Positions 9,751 to 18,598 of a stretch of 64,000 bases of DNA are shown here, one piece after another (the stretch's first letter is position 1; each line of letters starts with the position of its first letter). This DNA comes from Prochloron sp965198675 (GTDB lineage Bacteria; Cyanobacteriota; Cyanobacteriia; Cyanobacteriales; Prochloraceae): NCBI GenBank assembly GCA_965198675.1, contig OZ240666.1, forward strand, positions 2,294,001 to 2,358,000, in the 5' to 3' direction. The notes beneath the pieces were generated by a model. That model was not told the origin of the DNA. It searched no databases and saw nothing but the letters and a program-made list of their open reading frames with translations. A program made the position numbers and the translations under genes.

Positions 9751-10542
9751 ATGTGCAGATTACTCGGATATTTGGGAAGCAAAATACAACTCAACCAACT
9801 CTTATATGAACCAAAACATTCCCTTGTGATTCAAAGTTATCAACCCCAAGAAATGACCTCTGGACTTCTCAACGCCGACGGTTTTGGTATAGGATGGTAT
9901 CATCCAGCCAAAGAAACTACCCCCTATACTTATAAAAATATCTTACCTATTTGGAGCGATATTAATCTACCTCAAATTAGTCGCTATGTTGAGTCCAAAT
10001 GCATTCTGGGATACGTCCGCAGCGCTACCCCACCCTCTTCTGTAGATTTGAGTAACTGTCAGCCCTTTACCCAAGACCAACTCTTATTTATCCATAACGG
10101 TTTCATTGGTAACTTTCGCCAAACCCTCTATCGACCCCTACGCAAGAGTTTAGATGATGATATCTATCAATTAATTCAAGGTACCACGGACTCAGAACAC
10201 ATCTTCGCCCTGATTCTGCAAGAATTAGCAAATAAGAATAAGATTACCATAGCAACAGCTCTAGGGAAGGTCTTAACCTATCTCTCTCAATTAGCTCAAT
10301 CTTATCAAGTTGACTTTTCCGCCAATATTATCCTCAGCAACGGGAACCAGTTAATTGCTTCTCGCTATGCTCATGGCCTTGACACACCTAGTTTATATTG
10401 GTTAAAAGACCAGGGTCAAAAATACAATGGAGTCATCATTGCGTCAGAACCCTTATTTAGGGGAAACTGGAACAGTTGTCCAGCAGGAAGTATTATCAGT
10501 GTGGGGGAAAACCTTGAAGTACGCCGATATCCAGTCTCCTAG
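9751..10542 (+). CDS. egtC: EgtC-like class II glutamine amidotransferase
   Basis: 263 residues. Start chosen at ATG 9751 because it places Cys at position 2 (MCRLLGYLG), the N-terminal nucleophile of class II amidotransferases. Other signatures are GLLNADGFGIGWY, GYVRSATPPSSVDLSNCQPF and FIHNGFIGNF. In mycobacteria EgtC hydrolyses the gamma-glutamyl group from the EgtB product in ergothioneine synthesis. Here egtB follows and overlaps its end, which supports that role. No egtD methyltransferase or egtE lyase is in the window. A truncated duplicate lies at 6148-6579. Confidence 0.88.
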   Translation: MCRLLGYLGSKIQLNQLLYEPKHSLVIQSYQPQEMTSGLLNADGFGIGWYHPAKETTPYTYKNILPIWSDINLPQISRYVESKCILGYVRSATPPSSVDLSNCQPFTQDQLLFIHNGFIGNFRQTLYRPLRKSLDDDIYQLIQGTTDSEHIFALILQELANKNKITIATALGKVLTYLSQLAQSYQVDFSANIILSNGNQLIASRYAHGLDTPSLYWLKDQGQKYNGVIIASEPLFRGNWNSCPAGSIISVGENLEVRRYPVS

Positions 10543-11722
10543 AGAAGCTATTGAGTCAGCTTTACACCAGTGTCGTCAACTTACCCTGGATTTATGGGCT
10601 GATATGGACAGAGATAGCTTTTACCAACAAGCTCATCCCGATTTCAGCCCCGTGGGTTGGCATTTCGGTCACATTGCTTTTACCGAAGCTTACTGGATTT
10701 TAGAACAACTTGCAGGCTATAGGCCACTATGGACCCAGTATAAAACATTATTTGCTGCGGATGGTTTACCCAAGCAGGAAAGACAACATCTTCCCCCCAG
10801 AGAGACGATTCAAGATTATCTCCATACCGTCAGAAGCAAAGTATTGACCTATTTAGCCACCGCACCCATCCAAAAGCAAGCAAGACTGTGGTATTGGTTA
10901 ATCCAGCATGAAAGTCAGCACAGCGAAACTATCTCCTTTCTCCTTCAACTCCAACGCAAAAAATCCCCATGCTATCCCTGTTCATCTACATTCATTAGTG
11001 ATTCAGAAATGGTGAAAATTCCTGGAGGAGAGTTTTTAATGGGAAGTAACGCTATTGACACTCAAGATAATGAACGTCCTCAACATTCAGTTTACCTGGA
11101 TACCTACTGGATCGACACCTACCCCGTAACTTGCGGTCAATATGGGGAATTCATCGCTGCTGGGAGCTACCAAAAGCGGCAGTTTTGGTCTGAGGTGGGG
11201 TGGGAATGGCTGCAAAGCAACCCAGTTAACCAACCTTTATACTGCTCGGATCCAAACCATCCTGTTTGCGGTGTCAGTTGGTATGAAGCAGAAGCATATA
11301 CTCGGTTTGTAGGGAAGGAACTCCCCACGGAAGCAGAATGGGAAAAAGCTGCTAGTTGGGATGAAGCAAAGGGGGAAAAGCTTCTTTATCCCTGGGGAAA
11401 CACAGGATCTTACTGCAATTGTAACGGTTTGGTGGGGCAGACAACCCCAGTGAATGCTGATCCCCAGGGCAAAAGTCCTGCTGGTTGTTACGATATGTTA
11501 GGCAATGTTTGGGAATGGACCAGCTCTTGGTTTGATGGTTACAAGGGGTTTGAGAGTTACCCTTATCCCGGTTATTCCCAAGCTTATTTTGATATGCAGC
11601 ATCGAGTTGTGCGGGGTGGTAGTTGGGCCACTCGTTCTTGGGGGTTACGGTGTAGTTTCCGCAATTGGTATCATCCTTGGGTACGGCAAATTTTGGCTGG
11701 GTTTCGTTGTGTGAACCGCTGA
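10499..11722 (+). CDS. egtB: EgtB-like sulfoxide synthase (DinB + formylglycine-type domain)
   Basis: About 407 residues from GTG 10499, which overlaps egtC by 44 bases; an ATG at 10427 is possible but would add 24 residues unlike the family. The N-terminal DinB-like domain has PVGWHFGHIAF and the iron-binding HxxxHxE motif (HESQHSE). The C-terminal SUMF1-like domain has MVKIPGGEFLMGS, GVSWYEAEAY, LPTEAEWEKAA, DMLGNVWEWTSSW and RVVRGGSW. EgtB is a non-haem iron enzyme joining hercynine to gamma-glutamylcysteine or cysteine with O2. The overlap with egtC suggests a two-gene operon; gshA at 23694 could supply gamma-glutamylcysteine. Which thiol donor is used cannot be told from sequence. Confidence 0.87.
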   Translation: MWGKTLKYADIQSPREAIESALHQCRQLTLDLWADMDRDSFYQQAHPDFSPVGWHFGHIAFTEAYWILEQLAGYRPLWTQYKTLFAADGLPKQERQHLPPRETIQDYLHTVRSKVLTYLATAPIQKQARLWYWLIQHESQHSETISFLLQLQRKKSPCYPCSSTFISDSEMVKIPGGEFLMGSNAIDTQDNERPQHSVYLDTYWIDTYPVTCGQYGEFIAAGSYQKRQFWSEVGWEWLQSNPVNQPLYCSDPNHPVCGVSWYEAEAYTRFVGKELPTEAEWEKAASWDEAKGEKLLYPWGNTGSYCNCNGLVGQTTPVNADPQGKSPAGCYDMLGNVWEWTSSWFDGYKGFESYPYPGYSQAYFDMQHRVVRGGSWATRSWGLRCSFRNWYHPWVRQILAGFRCVNR

Positions 11723-11833
11723 CATATAGCACGTACCATGCTTTGAAAATTGCCGACAGGTAAGGTCAAACTATATCCAACTCACTTGGGGGTCTCAATC
11801 GCCCAGTTGCTGTGCTATAATTGCTTAAAACCT

Positions 11834-11860
11834 TAGGGGCACGGCATTGCCGTGCCCCTA
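11834..11860. terminator. Hairpin between convergent genes
   Basis: Perfect palindrome TAGGGGCACGGCATTGCCGTGCCCCTA, followed within 20 bases by a T-rich run, lying between convergent egtB and the 11930 gene. It could terminate in either direction. The same GGCACGGCA..TGCCGTGCCCC element recurs near 60932-60955, so it is also a dispersed repeat. Confidence 0.6.
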
Positions 11861-11929
11861 CTTATGCTCCTAACTTTTTTATTTTAAGAAAAGATTAAAT
11901 CCAGATTTAAATTCCTTTTTTAAAGATGC

Positions 11930-12451
11930 TTAAGACTTGCCAATTTGCTGCGCCATACTCCGGAACCCATCCAGATAACTGTCAGCAAGATTGCGCTCTG
12001 TACTTGCGCGAGTAGCCCCGCTCAGATTGCGAGCCATTTGCAAGAAATCAATGTTATCCTCAACGGTACGAAGCTCAGTAGTTACTGCTGGTTTAGCAAC
12101 TTTTACGGGAGCAGGAGCTGGTGTGGCAACTTTTACGGGAGCAGGAGCTGGTGTGGCAACTGTTACAGGAGCAGGAGCGGTCGCAGGAGCTGGAGCAGGA
12201 ACCCTGTTACCGGAAAAAGTTTTCGCGTTCTCAGCAGAGACTTCCTTAACGATAGCAGCACCCTTGCCCTTCTTCGTATTAGGAAAAGTTCTCTTGACTT
12301 GCACTTTTTTGCGCATGTAGTCGATGTCCCCAAAAGACTTGGAGTCGTCTGGACTGAGGTAGAAGCTATCCTTGTTTTCTACCACTTCCACGGTATTACC
12401 GTTCTCATCGACGTACTTCGCTTTGTCGGGTAAGAGTCCAAATAAAGCCAT
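11930..12451 (-). CDS. Conserved cyanobacterial protein with Pro/Ala repeat linker
   Basis: 173 residues, function not recognised. The N-terminal 80 residues (MALFGLLPDKAKYVDENGNTVEVVENKDSFYLSPDDSKSFGDIDYMRKKVQVKRTFPNTKKG) and the C-terminal 45 residues (TVEDNIDFLQMARNLSGATRASTERNLADSYLDGFRSMAQQIGK) look globular or helical. Between them lies a Pro-Ala-Val linker with APAPVKVAT-like units repeated about three times, matched by 30-base DNA repeats at 12095-12180. No signal peptide or membrane segment. The linker length is likely variable between strains. Confidence 0.75.
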   Translation of the reverse strand: MALFGLLPDKAKYVDENGNTVEVVENKDSFYLSPDDSKSFGDIDYMRKKVQVKRTFPNTKKGKGAAIVKEVSAENAKTFSGNRVPAPAPATAPAPVTVATPAPAPVKVATPAPAPVKVAKPAVTTELRTVEDNIDFLQMARNLSGATRASTERNLADSYLDGFRSMAQQIGKS

Positions 12452-12673
12452 TGATTCTCCCTAATCTAGTTTTTGTTATATTAAATTAAATAATATCAAA
12501 GATATTGTTAAATATCCAAAAAAATTGGCCCGTGTGAGATAGGGAGGCTAGAGCACCGGAACCGAGCCAGGATCCAGCTGTCCGAACTAAAATCTCCCGA
12601 TTCGGCTCCTTTGGCAAAAATATCCTCCCTTGGGACCATTCCCCATGGTATCGTGAAGTAAGACTATTTGAAC

Positions 12674-14161
12674 ATGGAACTCTGGTTGCTCGTAATTTTA
12701 CTTGGTTTGATTACCTACTTCATTGTCAAGCGCAGCGTTGCTAACATTTCTCAGACACCAGTCTGGTTATTGTGGCTGGTACTGATGACACCAGGACTGA
12801 TCTGGTCTGGGTGGTCTCTCACCTTTGGTCAAGACCAGCCCATACCAACTATTTTAATAATCGGTCCATTGGTAACTTGTCCTTTACTCTACTGGTGGCT
12901 CATTCAGCTCGGACGACCAAAACCAAAAGAAAATCAAAGCAGTTATAATTATAATACCAGGTCGCAAGAGGAGCCAAGTTCAACAGCTAAATCAGCAGAG
13001 CATGAGCAACTAAGCCCCATTAGTAAAAGTGAAGAAACTGCTTTGCGCAATTGTTTCCCTTGGGGACTTTATTATTTACAACACATTGACTATCGACCCC
13101 AGGCAATTCTCTGTCTCGGTAAGTTGCGAGGAGTACCGGAGGAAGCTTACACCAAGATTAAGACGAATGTGGAAGCAGCATTTGGCGATCGCTTCTTAGT
13201 TGTTTTCCAAGAAAGTCTCCAAGGCAAACCTTTTTTTGCTCTCGTAGCCAACCCTTTCCATAAATCCCCACAACAGGCAACGGATCCTCTCACTCGACCC
13301 ATTCTAGCTGTATCCCTGCTGTTGATTAGCCTCTTTACTACTACTGTCATTGGGGTACAAATTAGTGGTACGGACTTGTCCGGACTACAATCTGACCCCA
13401 TGGTGCTCTTACAGGGACTTCCTTATAGTTTAGCCATAGTCTCCATTTTAGGCTGCCACGAACTGAGTCATTATTTAACAGCCATATATTACAAGATTCG
13501 TACCACCCTGCCCTATTTTATTCCAGATATGTTTTTCCTCGGTACCTTGGGGGCATTTATTCAGAAGCGATCGCCAGTTCCCCATCGCAAGGCTTTATTC
13601 GATGTGGCTATTGCTGGTTCCATGGTCGGTTTAGTAGTCACTGTACCCCTCTTGCTCTGGGGACTATCTTTATCCCACATTGTAGAGCTGCCTGAACAAT
13701 CCAACTTCTTAAATTTTGAAGCTCTCGATCCGAGATTTTCTTTCCTGCTCTCCCTTTTAGGGAAAATAGCTTTAGGTAGTCAATTTACACCGGGAGTTGC
13801 CATCGCTCTTCATCCCTTAGCAGTGGCAGGTTATATTGGTTTAATATTCACTGCCTTGAAACTCATGCCCGTGGGAAAATTGGATGGAGGATCAATTGTT
13901 CACGCCGTTTTCGGACAGCGTACTGCCTTTAATATCGGTCAAGTGACTCGCTTGCTGATGTTTCTCCTGACACTGGTGCAACAGGATTTTCTCATTTTCG
14001 CCCTTATCTTGTTACTATTGCCCCCTGGGGATCAACCTGCTCTCAATGATGTCACGGAACTGGATAATTGGCGGGATATCTCTGGTTTGTTTTGCTTGGT
14101 ACTGTTGGTAAGTATTCTTTTGCCTTTACCAGGAGCAGTTGCTCAATGGTTAAACATTTAG
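12674..14161 (+). CDS. Site-2 protease (M50) family membrane metalloprotease
   Basis: 495 residues from ATG 12674. Two N-terminal transmembrane helices, a soluble segment (residues 90-210), then a polytopic M50 core with HELSH zinc motif near residue 262 (LGCHELSHYLTA) and the second metal motif KLMPVGKLDGGS near residue 400. LGTLGAFIQKRSPVPHRKALFDVAIAGS is typical of the plant EGY and cyanobacterial branch. These proteases cleave membrane-embedded regulators or process proteins within the membrane. Substrate unknown. No operon partner is obvious; the next gene is convergent. Confidence 0.9.
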   Translation: MELWLLVILLGLITYFIVKRSVANISQTPVWLLWLVLMTPGLIWSGWSLTFGQDQPIPTILIIGPLVTCPLLYWWLIQLGRPKPKENQSSYNYNTRSQEEPSSTAKSAEHEQLSPISKSEETALRNCFPWGLYYLQHIDYRPQAILCLGKLRGVPEEAYTKIKTNVEAAFGDRFLVVFQESLQGKPFFALVANPFHKSPQQATDPLTRPILAVSLLLISLFTTTVIGVQISGTDLSGLQSDPMVLLQGLPYSLAIVSILGCHELSHYLTAIYYKIRTTLPYFIPDMFFLGTLGAFIQKRSPVPHRKALFDVAIAGSMVGLVVTVPLLLWGLSLSHIVELPEQSNFLNFEALDPRFSFLLSLLGKIALGSQFTPGVAIALHPLAVAGYIGLIFTALKLMPVGKLDGGSIVHAVFGQRTAFNIGQVTRLLMFLLTLVQQDFLIFALILLLLPPGDQPALNDVTELDNWRDISGLFCLVLLVSILLPLPGAVAQWLNI

Positions 14162-14185
14162 TAGGGTGGGCATTGCCCACCCTAC
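14161..14185. terminator. Palindrome between convergent M50 protease and phosphorylase genes
   Basis: GTAGGGTGGGCA-TTGCCCACCCTAC is a 12-bp-arm palindrome overlapping the M50 stop codon region and 9 bases before the 3' end of the opposite gene. Probably a bidirectional terminator made from the dispersed GTGGGCAATGCCCAC repeat. No long T-tract. Confidence 0.5.
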
Positions 14186-14193
14186 CACTACCA

Positions 14194-15000
14194 CTATCTT
14201 CCCGTGGCTTGAGCGCTGTCCACTACAGTTAGCAGACTATCCAGAATCAACGTCTCAAACGTCTGCTCCATCTCCACCGCAATCTCCCCGTAATGTCCGT
14301 CATAGGGGGTATTCTCTCCCCGATGCTTGATCAACGATTGCAGCACCGTTACCCCATGGGTCTGAAATTGCTCCGCACGCCACAATAACGCCGCCGTTTC
14401 CATATCGCACACACTGGTCTTGATCCGACCTTGATCCAGTGCTTGAAAGTAGGCTCGAATTCGCTCCCCCGCCTCACCAGCACAGTCCGGAAAATTGAAC
14501 CCATGGTAATCCTCTAGGTGATGGCAGAGCGCCCACTTCACTGGATAGTTAAGACGGCTTGCTTGTGCCTTGAGTGCCTCCACTAACACCGGAGAAGCGA
14601 ACAGTGAGCGCCTCAAACTCGCTTCCGGCTCACCACTGCCACGCAGCAACCCATAGAGATTGTCCGCCTCATCCACAATGCAGATATCGCGCAACTGCTG
14701 CGGCGTCACCTGCAGGTCATTGGAGCCATAGCGCACCAAATACACCGCGCCCGCTGCAAACATTTCCAAAAACGCAAACCCCGAGCCGCCAGCCCCCATC
14801 GGAACTGCTGCCAGAAAAACATCCTGTCCTCGGTACGTTCCCGTTTGCACCTCAATCCCCCAGCTATCCGTATGTCGTTGGGGATGTTCTAGGAAGCGCT
14901 CCACAAGACGGCGGTAGCGTTGGGGATTAGAACAAACCACCCCCGCCTCTGGCAGCGGCTGCTTGATAATCAAGTTCTCCTGGCGTGTAAAGCGAACCAT
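14194..15000 (-). CDS. Nucleoside phosphorylase family protein
   Basis: 268 residues from ATG 15000 (MVRFTRQENLIIKQPLPEAGVV); an upstream in-frame start at 15135 would add sequence made of dispersed repeats and is unlikely. The fold of PNP/UDP phosphorylases is suggested by GVVCSNPQRYRRLVERFLE, AAVPMGAGGSGFAFLEMFAAGAVYLVRYGS, SVCDMETAALLWRAEQF and HGVTVLQSLIKHRG. The family cleaves nucleosides with phosphate to base and ribose-1-phosphate; substrate not assigned. The gene is visibly richer in G and C than its neighbours, which hints at horizontal acquisition. Confidence 0.75.
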   Translation of the reverse strand: MVRFTRQENLIIKQPLPEAGVVCSNPQRYRRLVERFLEHPQRHTDSWGIEVQTGTYRGQDVFLAAVPMGAGGSGFAFLEMFAAGAVYLVRYGSNDLQVTPQQLRDICIVDEADNLYGLLRGSGEPEASLRRSLFASPVLVEALKAQASRLNYPVKWALCHHLEDYHGFNFPDCAGEAGERIRAYFQALDQGRIKTSVCDMETAALLWRAEQFQTHGVTVLQSLIKHRGENTPYDGHYGEIAVEMEQTFETLILDSLLTVVDSAQATGR

Positions 15001-15174
15001 TCTATAATCTCCTGTGGATAGATGAGGACATTTCTTGAAACAGTTACCAGTTATCAGTGACCAGTTATCAGTTTTCACGTACCGAGATGTAGTGGGGGAA
15101 CGAGGACCCAGGGATGATAAACGACAACTGGTCAACTGTCATGGTACAAGGTCACTGAATGTCCTCTAAAAAAT

Positions 15175-16188
15175 ATGTTAGCATTAAAGATGACACGAAA
15201 CAATTTGTTTATGAGGCGATTAACCATTGCTACTGGTGCCGTTGGTATTTTAGCTTTAGCTGGATTATTCTGGTACTCCTATAATCAAATCCAAAAGAAT
15301 AAGGACATTATTAGAGAAAAAAAGGAAGAAATAGAGCGAGACAAGCAAATAGCAACACCAACAGCAGATAGCTCAGAGACAGTTGCAGCACCACCTCCTG
15401 TAACTAATTCAACCCATGAATTAACTCCTTCTCTCACTACTCCTGAAACTATCGCTCCTCCTGAATCTATTGCTACTTCTCAACCTAAGGAAACTATTGA
15501 TATAGATTGGAATAGTAGCAGTTATTTTACAGCTCAAATGCCAGCTAAATCTATAGCTTTAACCTTAGATGATGGACCCGACAAGAAATATACAGAGCAA
15601 GTTTTAGATATTCTCAAGCAGTATCAAATTAAAGCCACCTTTTTCTTAGTAGGTTATAGAGTAGAGCAAAATTGTCCTCTCGTCAACCGTATAGTGAGAG
15701 AAGGTCACACCCTAGGAAACCATACCTATAATCATCCCATTTTAACTCAACTTAGTGCTGAAGAACAAAAAGTGGAGATGGAGACAACCCAAACAGCTAT
15801 TAAAAATTGTGGTATTGCCCCAGATAAATTACCTCGCTGGTTACGCACTCCCTACGGTGCTCAAGATGAAACTACTTTACAAGTTGCTCACCAAGTAGGG
15901 TTAAATACAGCCTTGTGGACTGTGGATACCAATGACTGGCGGAAAACGGCAACATCACAATCAATTGCCGGGGAAGTATTAAAATCCCAAGGACAAGATA
16001 TTGTCCTCATGCACGATGCCACTGATGCTAATCTAGAACTAAAGTCTCCCGAATCATCCGATACTAGACAGAATACAGTGGATGCTCTTGCAGAAATTAT
16101 TCCCCAATTGCAAGAACGGGGCTTTCAATTTGTTACTCTAGAGGAAGCCTTTCCATCTCAGTCATTATCTAAACCGGAGGTCAAATGA
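15175..16188 (+). CDS. Membrane-anchored polysaccharide deacetylase (CE4/NodB)
   Basis: 337 residues; ATG 15190 is an alternative start. One N-terminal membrane segment (LTIATGAVGILALAGLFWYSY) is followed by a charged and Pro/Thr/Ser-rich stretch to about residue 120, then a NodB domain: SIALTLDDGPD (DD metal/base motif near residue 130), GNHTYNHP (metal His motif), RTPYGA and LWTVDTNDW, IVLMHDATD. CE4 enzymes remove N-acetyl groups from peptidoglycan, chitin or exopolysaccharide. The stop overlaps the start of the kinase gene, so the two are probably co-translated. Confidence 0.88.
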   Translation: MLALKMTRNNLFMRRLTIATGAVGILALAGLFWYSYNQIQKNKDIIREKKEEIERDKQIATPTADSSETVAAPPPVTNSTHELTPSLTTPETIAPPESIATSQPKETIDIDWNSSSYFTAQMPAKSIALTLDDGPDKKYTEQVLDILKQYQIKATFFLVGYRVEQNCPLVNRIVREGHTLGNHTYNHPILTQLSAEEQKVEMETTQTAIKNCGIAPDKLPRWLRTPYGAQDETTLQVAHQVGLNTALWTVDTNDWRKTATSQSIAGEVLKSQGQDIVLMHDATDANLELKSPESSDTRQNTVDALAEIIPQLQERGFQFVTLEEAFPSQSLSKPEVK

Positions 16189-17693
16189 TGAACACAATCC
16201 TGGAAAATCGCTATCAAATTCTCCAAGAATTAGGAGATGGGGGTTTTGGGAAAACCTTCATCGCTGAAGATACTCATATACCCTCTCGTAGACGCTGCGT
16301 GATTAAACAACTGAAACCGATGAACAAAAGTTCCCAGGTGTACCAGTTAGTTAAACAGAGATTTCAGCGGGAAGCAGCGGTTTTAGAAGCACTGGGTAAC
16401 AATAGCCAGCAAATACCCACTCTCTATGCTTATTTTGAATCCGGGGGACAATTTTACCTAGTTCAGGAGTACATTGAAGGGGATACCTTAGCCCGACGGT
16501 TACAAACCCAAGGAGTAGAAGGGGAAAGTGCTGTTAGCAAGATTGTAGTTAATACTTTACAAATCTTAGATTACGTTCACAGTCAGGGTATTGTTCACCG
16601 AGATATTAAACCAGAAAATATTATTCTGCGCCGCCTCGATGATTTACCCGTACTAATAGACTTTGGTGCGGTTAAAGAGACTATGCAAACCACTGTATCC
16701 CAGGGGGGAAGTACAAGCAAATCTTCCATTGTCATTGGTACCCCAGGCTTTATGCCCGCCGAACAAACCGCCGGAAGACCAGTTTTTGCTAGCGACCTTT
16801 ATGCTTTAGCCCTCACCGCTATTTACCTCATGACAGGTAAAATACCTCAAGACTTAACTACGGATCCCTATACAGGAGAACTAGGTTGGCAAGAGTTTGC
16901 TCCTGGTGTTAGTCCTGATTTTGCTGCTGTGATTAATAAAGCGATCCAAAGTCATCCCCGGGAGCGTTATCGCACTGCTAAGGAGATGTTGAATGCTTTA
17001 TCATCTTCCAACCCAGCTTATAATCCTACTGTACCAATAAATACTGTTACTCCTCCAACTCGGGTGATTCAAACCCCAGCAACAACTACATTAAGTTCTT
17101 CTCCTTGGACAAAAACTTTCATTCCCGTCAGTATAATTGCCATCTTGCTTCTCGGAGGGGGCGGTGCTATTGGTTATTATATGTTGGAGCAACAACAACA
17201 ACAACATAAAGCCGAACTAGCTAAACTAGAGGAAGAACAAAAGCAACGAGATGAGGAACTTCAGCAAGCACAAGCAGATAGAAAAAAAAAGGAAGAGGAG
17301 GCAGCAGCAGCAAGACAACAGGCAGCAGCAGCAGAAAGACAGCGTCTAGAAGCAGAAAGACAGGCAGCAGCAGCCGAAGCTTCCCGTCGAGAAGCAGAAA
17401 GGAGGCGTCGAGCAGCAGAAAATCAACAAAGAACCGTTGTTGTCCAACAACCACCTAGCAGCGGTTTATCCTACCGTTCTTCCTGTGGTTCTCCCCCCGG
17501 AAGTGGCTCAACCTGGTATGCTGTATTTGGTCCTAGAAGTTCCCTCAATACTGTCAAGAACCGTTACTGTGGTGATGCTTTTGTGACAAAACATGGAAAT
17601 ACCCAAGTAGCGAGTTTCACCAATGTTAACACTGCTAGAAATTTTGCTAACCGTTTGAGTGCAGAAACAGGCTGGCAATTCTGGGTTAAATAA
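16185..17693 (+). CDS. Transmembrane Ser/Thr protein kinase with C-terminal SPOR-like domain
   Basis: 502 residues; ATG 16185 or 16188, overlapping the deacetylase stop. Kinase domain residues 1-270: ELGDGGFGKTF, CVIKQL (Lys), HRDIKPEN, IDFGAVKE, GTPGFMPAEQ. A single membrane helix FIPVSIIAILLLGGGGAIGYYM lies near residue 315, then a Gln/Glu/Ala coiled coil to about residue 420, and a C-terminal module of about 70 residues (SYRSSCGSPPGSGSTWYAVFG...TARNFANRLSAETGWQFWVK) resembling a SPOR-type peptidoglycan-binding domain. Pairing with a wall deacetylase suggests envelope sensing; the C-terminal domain call is tentative. Confidence 0.88.
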   Translation: MMNTILENRYQILQELGDGGFGKTFIAEDTHIPSRRRCVIKQLKPMNKSSQVYQLVKQRFQREAAVLEALGNNSQQIPTLYAYFESGGQFYLVQEYIEGDTLARRLQTQGVEGESAVSKIVVNTLQILDYVHSQGIVHRDIKPENIILRRLDDLPVLIDFGAVKETMQTTVSQGGSTSKSSIVIGTPGFMPAEQTAGRPVFASDLYALALTAIYLMTGKIPQDLTTDPYTGELGWQEFAPGVSPDFAAVINKAIQSHPRERYRTAKEMLNALSSSNPAYNPTVPINTVTPPTRVIQTPATTTLSSSPWTKTFIPVSIIAILLLGGGGAIGYYMLEQQQQQHKAELAKLEEEQKQRDEELQQAQADRKKKEEEAAAARQQAAAAERQRLEAERQAAAAEASRREAERRRRAAENQQRTVVVQQPPSSGLSYRSSCGSPPGSGSTWYAVFGPRSSLNTVKNRYCGDAFVTKHGNTQVASFTNVNTARNFANRLSAETGWQFWVK

Positions 17694-17699
17694 GCTACT

Positions 17700-17905
17700 C
17701 CATGATTCTATTCTACTCCGTTTTCCATTCGGTTTCTGGAATATTGGCGTTCCAGATTTCGCCACTTCCGATGACTCCCTTTCTGGAATACTAACTCCAA
17801 TCCATATCGGATCAGGGTCGGATAGGAGTCATCCCACCGATACCTCCCGTAAAACCGCCCTTGATTTTAATTCAATGGGATCTGGTTCTAGATAAAGAGC
17901 GATCG
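17700..17905 (-). pseudogene. hicA-hicB remnant
   Basis: Aligns with the intact hicB-hicA genes at 21159-21535: CTACTCCGTTTTCCATTCGG, CCACTTCCGATGACTCCC, and CCTCCCGTAAAACCGCCC all recur, but internal segments are deleted and frames broken. Followed at about 17904 by GCGATCGC and unrelated AT-rich sequence. This is the decayed partner of the second toxin-antitoxin copy. Confidence 0.82.
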
Positions 17906-17989
17906 CTCTCAGGGAAGCAATATTTCACTAAACTAACACAATATTTCATCTTTTTCATCACGTTTTTTTCTAACATTCAATATTTTTGG

Positions 17990-18126
17990 GGAGAAACTCG
18001 GTATTTTGAGGAATGAAGAGATAAAATGGCGCTTGGGGATTTAATTCTGTCCACTCATTCTCTAGAAGATAGCGAAACTTATCTTTCCGGGAACCCCAGA
18101 GATGAGCGTGGTAGATTTTAGTCATG
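17990..18126 (-). pseudogene. Type ISP restriction-modification gene, middle fragment
   Basis: Minus-strand reading MTKIYHAHLWGSRKDKFRYLLENEWTELNPQAPFYLFIP... matches the start of the fragment at 22818 with a seven-residue deletion (EHDITTV-type segment missing). It begins three bases after the vapC stop and would continue the methylase reading that stops at 18941, so vapBC appears to have been inserted at this point of the gene. Confidence 0.75.
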
Positions 18127-18128
18127 GG

Positions 18129-18590
18129 TTAGGTTTCCTTTGTGGGTTTGTACCAAGTTTCCACAGATAGAGCGCCCACGGTTTGGATGCGTTTGAAGTC
18201 ACTATCCGCAGAAACAAGAATGAGATTGTGTTGGAGAGCAATTGAAGCAATCCATAAGTCATGTTGACTTACACCAATATCAATGAGTCTAGTTTTCCGG
18301 CGTTTACTTCTCTCTTTTGGTGCAAACTTTCGCATCAGAGCTGCCTGAAGTGCTGCATAAATTTCGGCAGTTGCTGAGTCAATGTCATAGATTGAAATAT
18401 TCTTCAAAAACTCCATGACACGATTCAAATTACTCTCTCGTTGCTGGGAATTTTCTACCATATAAATCAACTCAGCTTGCACAATGACACAAATTGAAAC
18501 CTGCCATGATTCAAGTGCTGTCAACTGAGCTAATATATCAGGTTCCTTTTTAATGGCTAAACTACAATGATTCGTATCCAACAAATACAT
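18129..18590 (-). CDS. vapC: PIN-domain toxin, VapC-like
   Basis: 153 residues, MYLLDTNHCSLAIKKEPDI..., with PIN acidic residues D5, E near residue 41 (QAELIYM), D near residue 118 (SQHDLWIASIALQHNL) and D137 (VSADSDFKRI). VapC toxins are Mg-dependent RNases, often cutting tRNA. The gene lies 8 bases downstream of its antitoxin, the usual vapBC arrangement. It sits between two fragments of a type ISP methylase gene. Confidence 0.88.
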   Translation of the reverse strand: MYLLDTNHCSLAIKKEPDILAQLTALESWQVSICVIVQAELIYMVENSQQRESNLNRVMEFLKNISIYDIDSATAEIYAALQAALMRKFAPKERSKRRKTRLIDIGVSQHDLWIASIALQHNLILVSADSDFKRIQTVGALSVETWYKPTKET

Positions 18591-18598
18591 AGGATTTC

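Larger units (their letters stand above)
6518..10120. repeat. Tandem duplication, copy B (3603 bp, largely intact)
   Basis: The second unit of the local tandem duplication. It begins with the same GCTATAATATAAT sequence as copy A and continues through TIR scrap, lysozyme, M15 peptidase, Rpn nuclease and into egtC, ending at the point (TTTCGCC) where copy A is broken. Because egtC continues to its natural end only here, this copy retains the ancestral right flank. Confidence 0.88.

Noticed and set aside
11945..12433. Long open frames opposite the 11930-12451 gene, rich in Gly/Ser/Ala
   Set aside because: They are the complement of the Pro/Ala repeat linker; the minus-strand protein has a sensible N- and C-terminus and a proper start.
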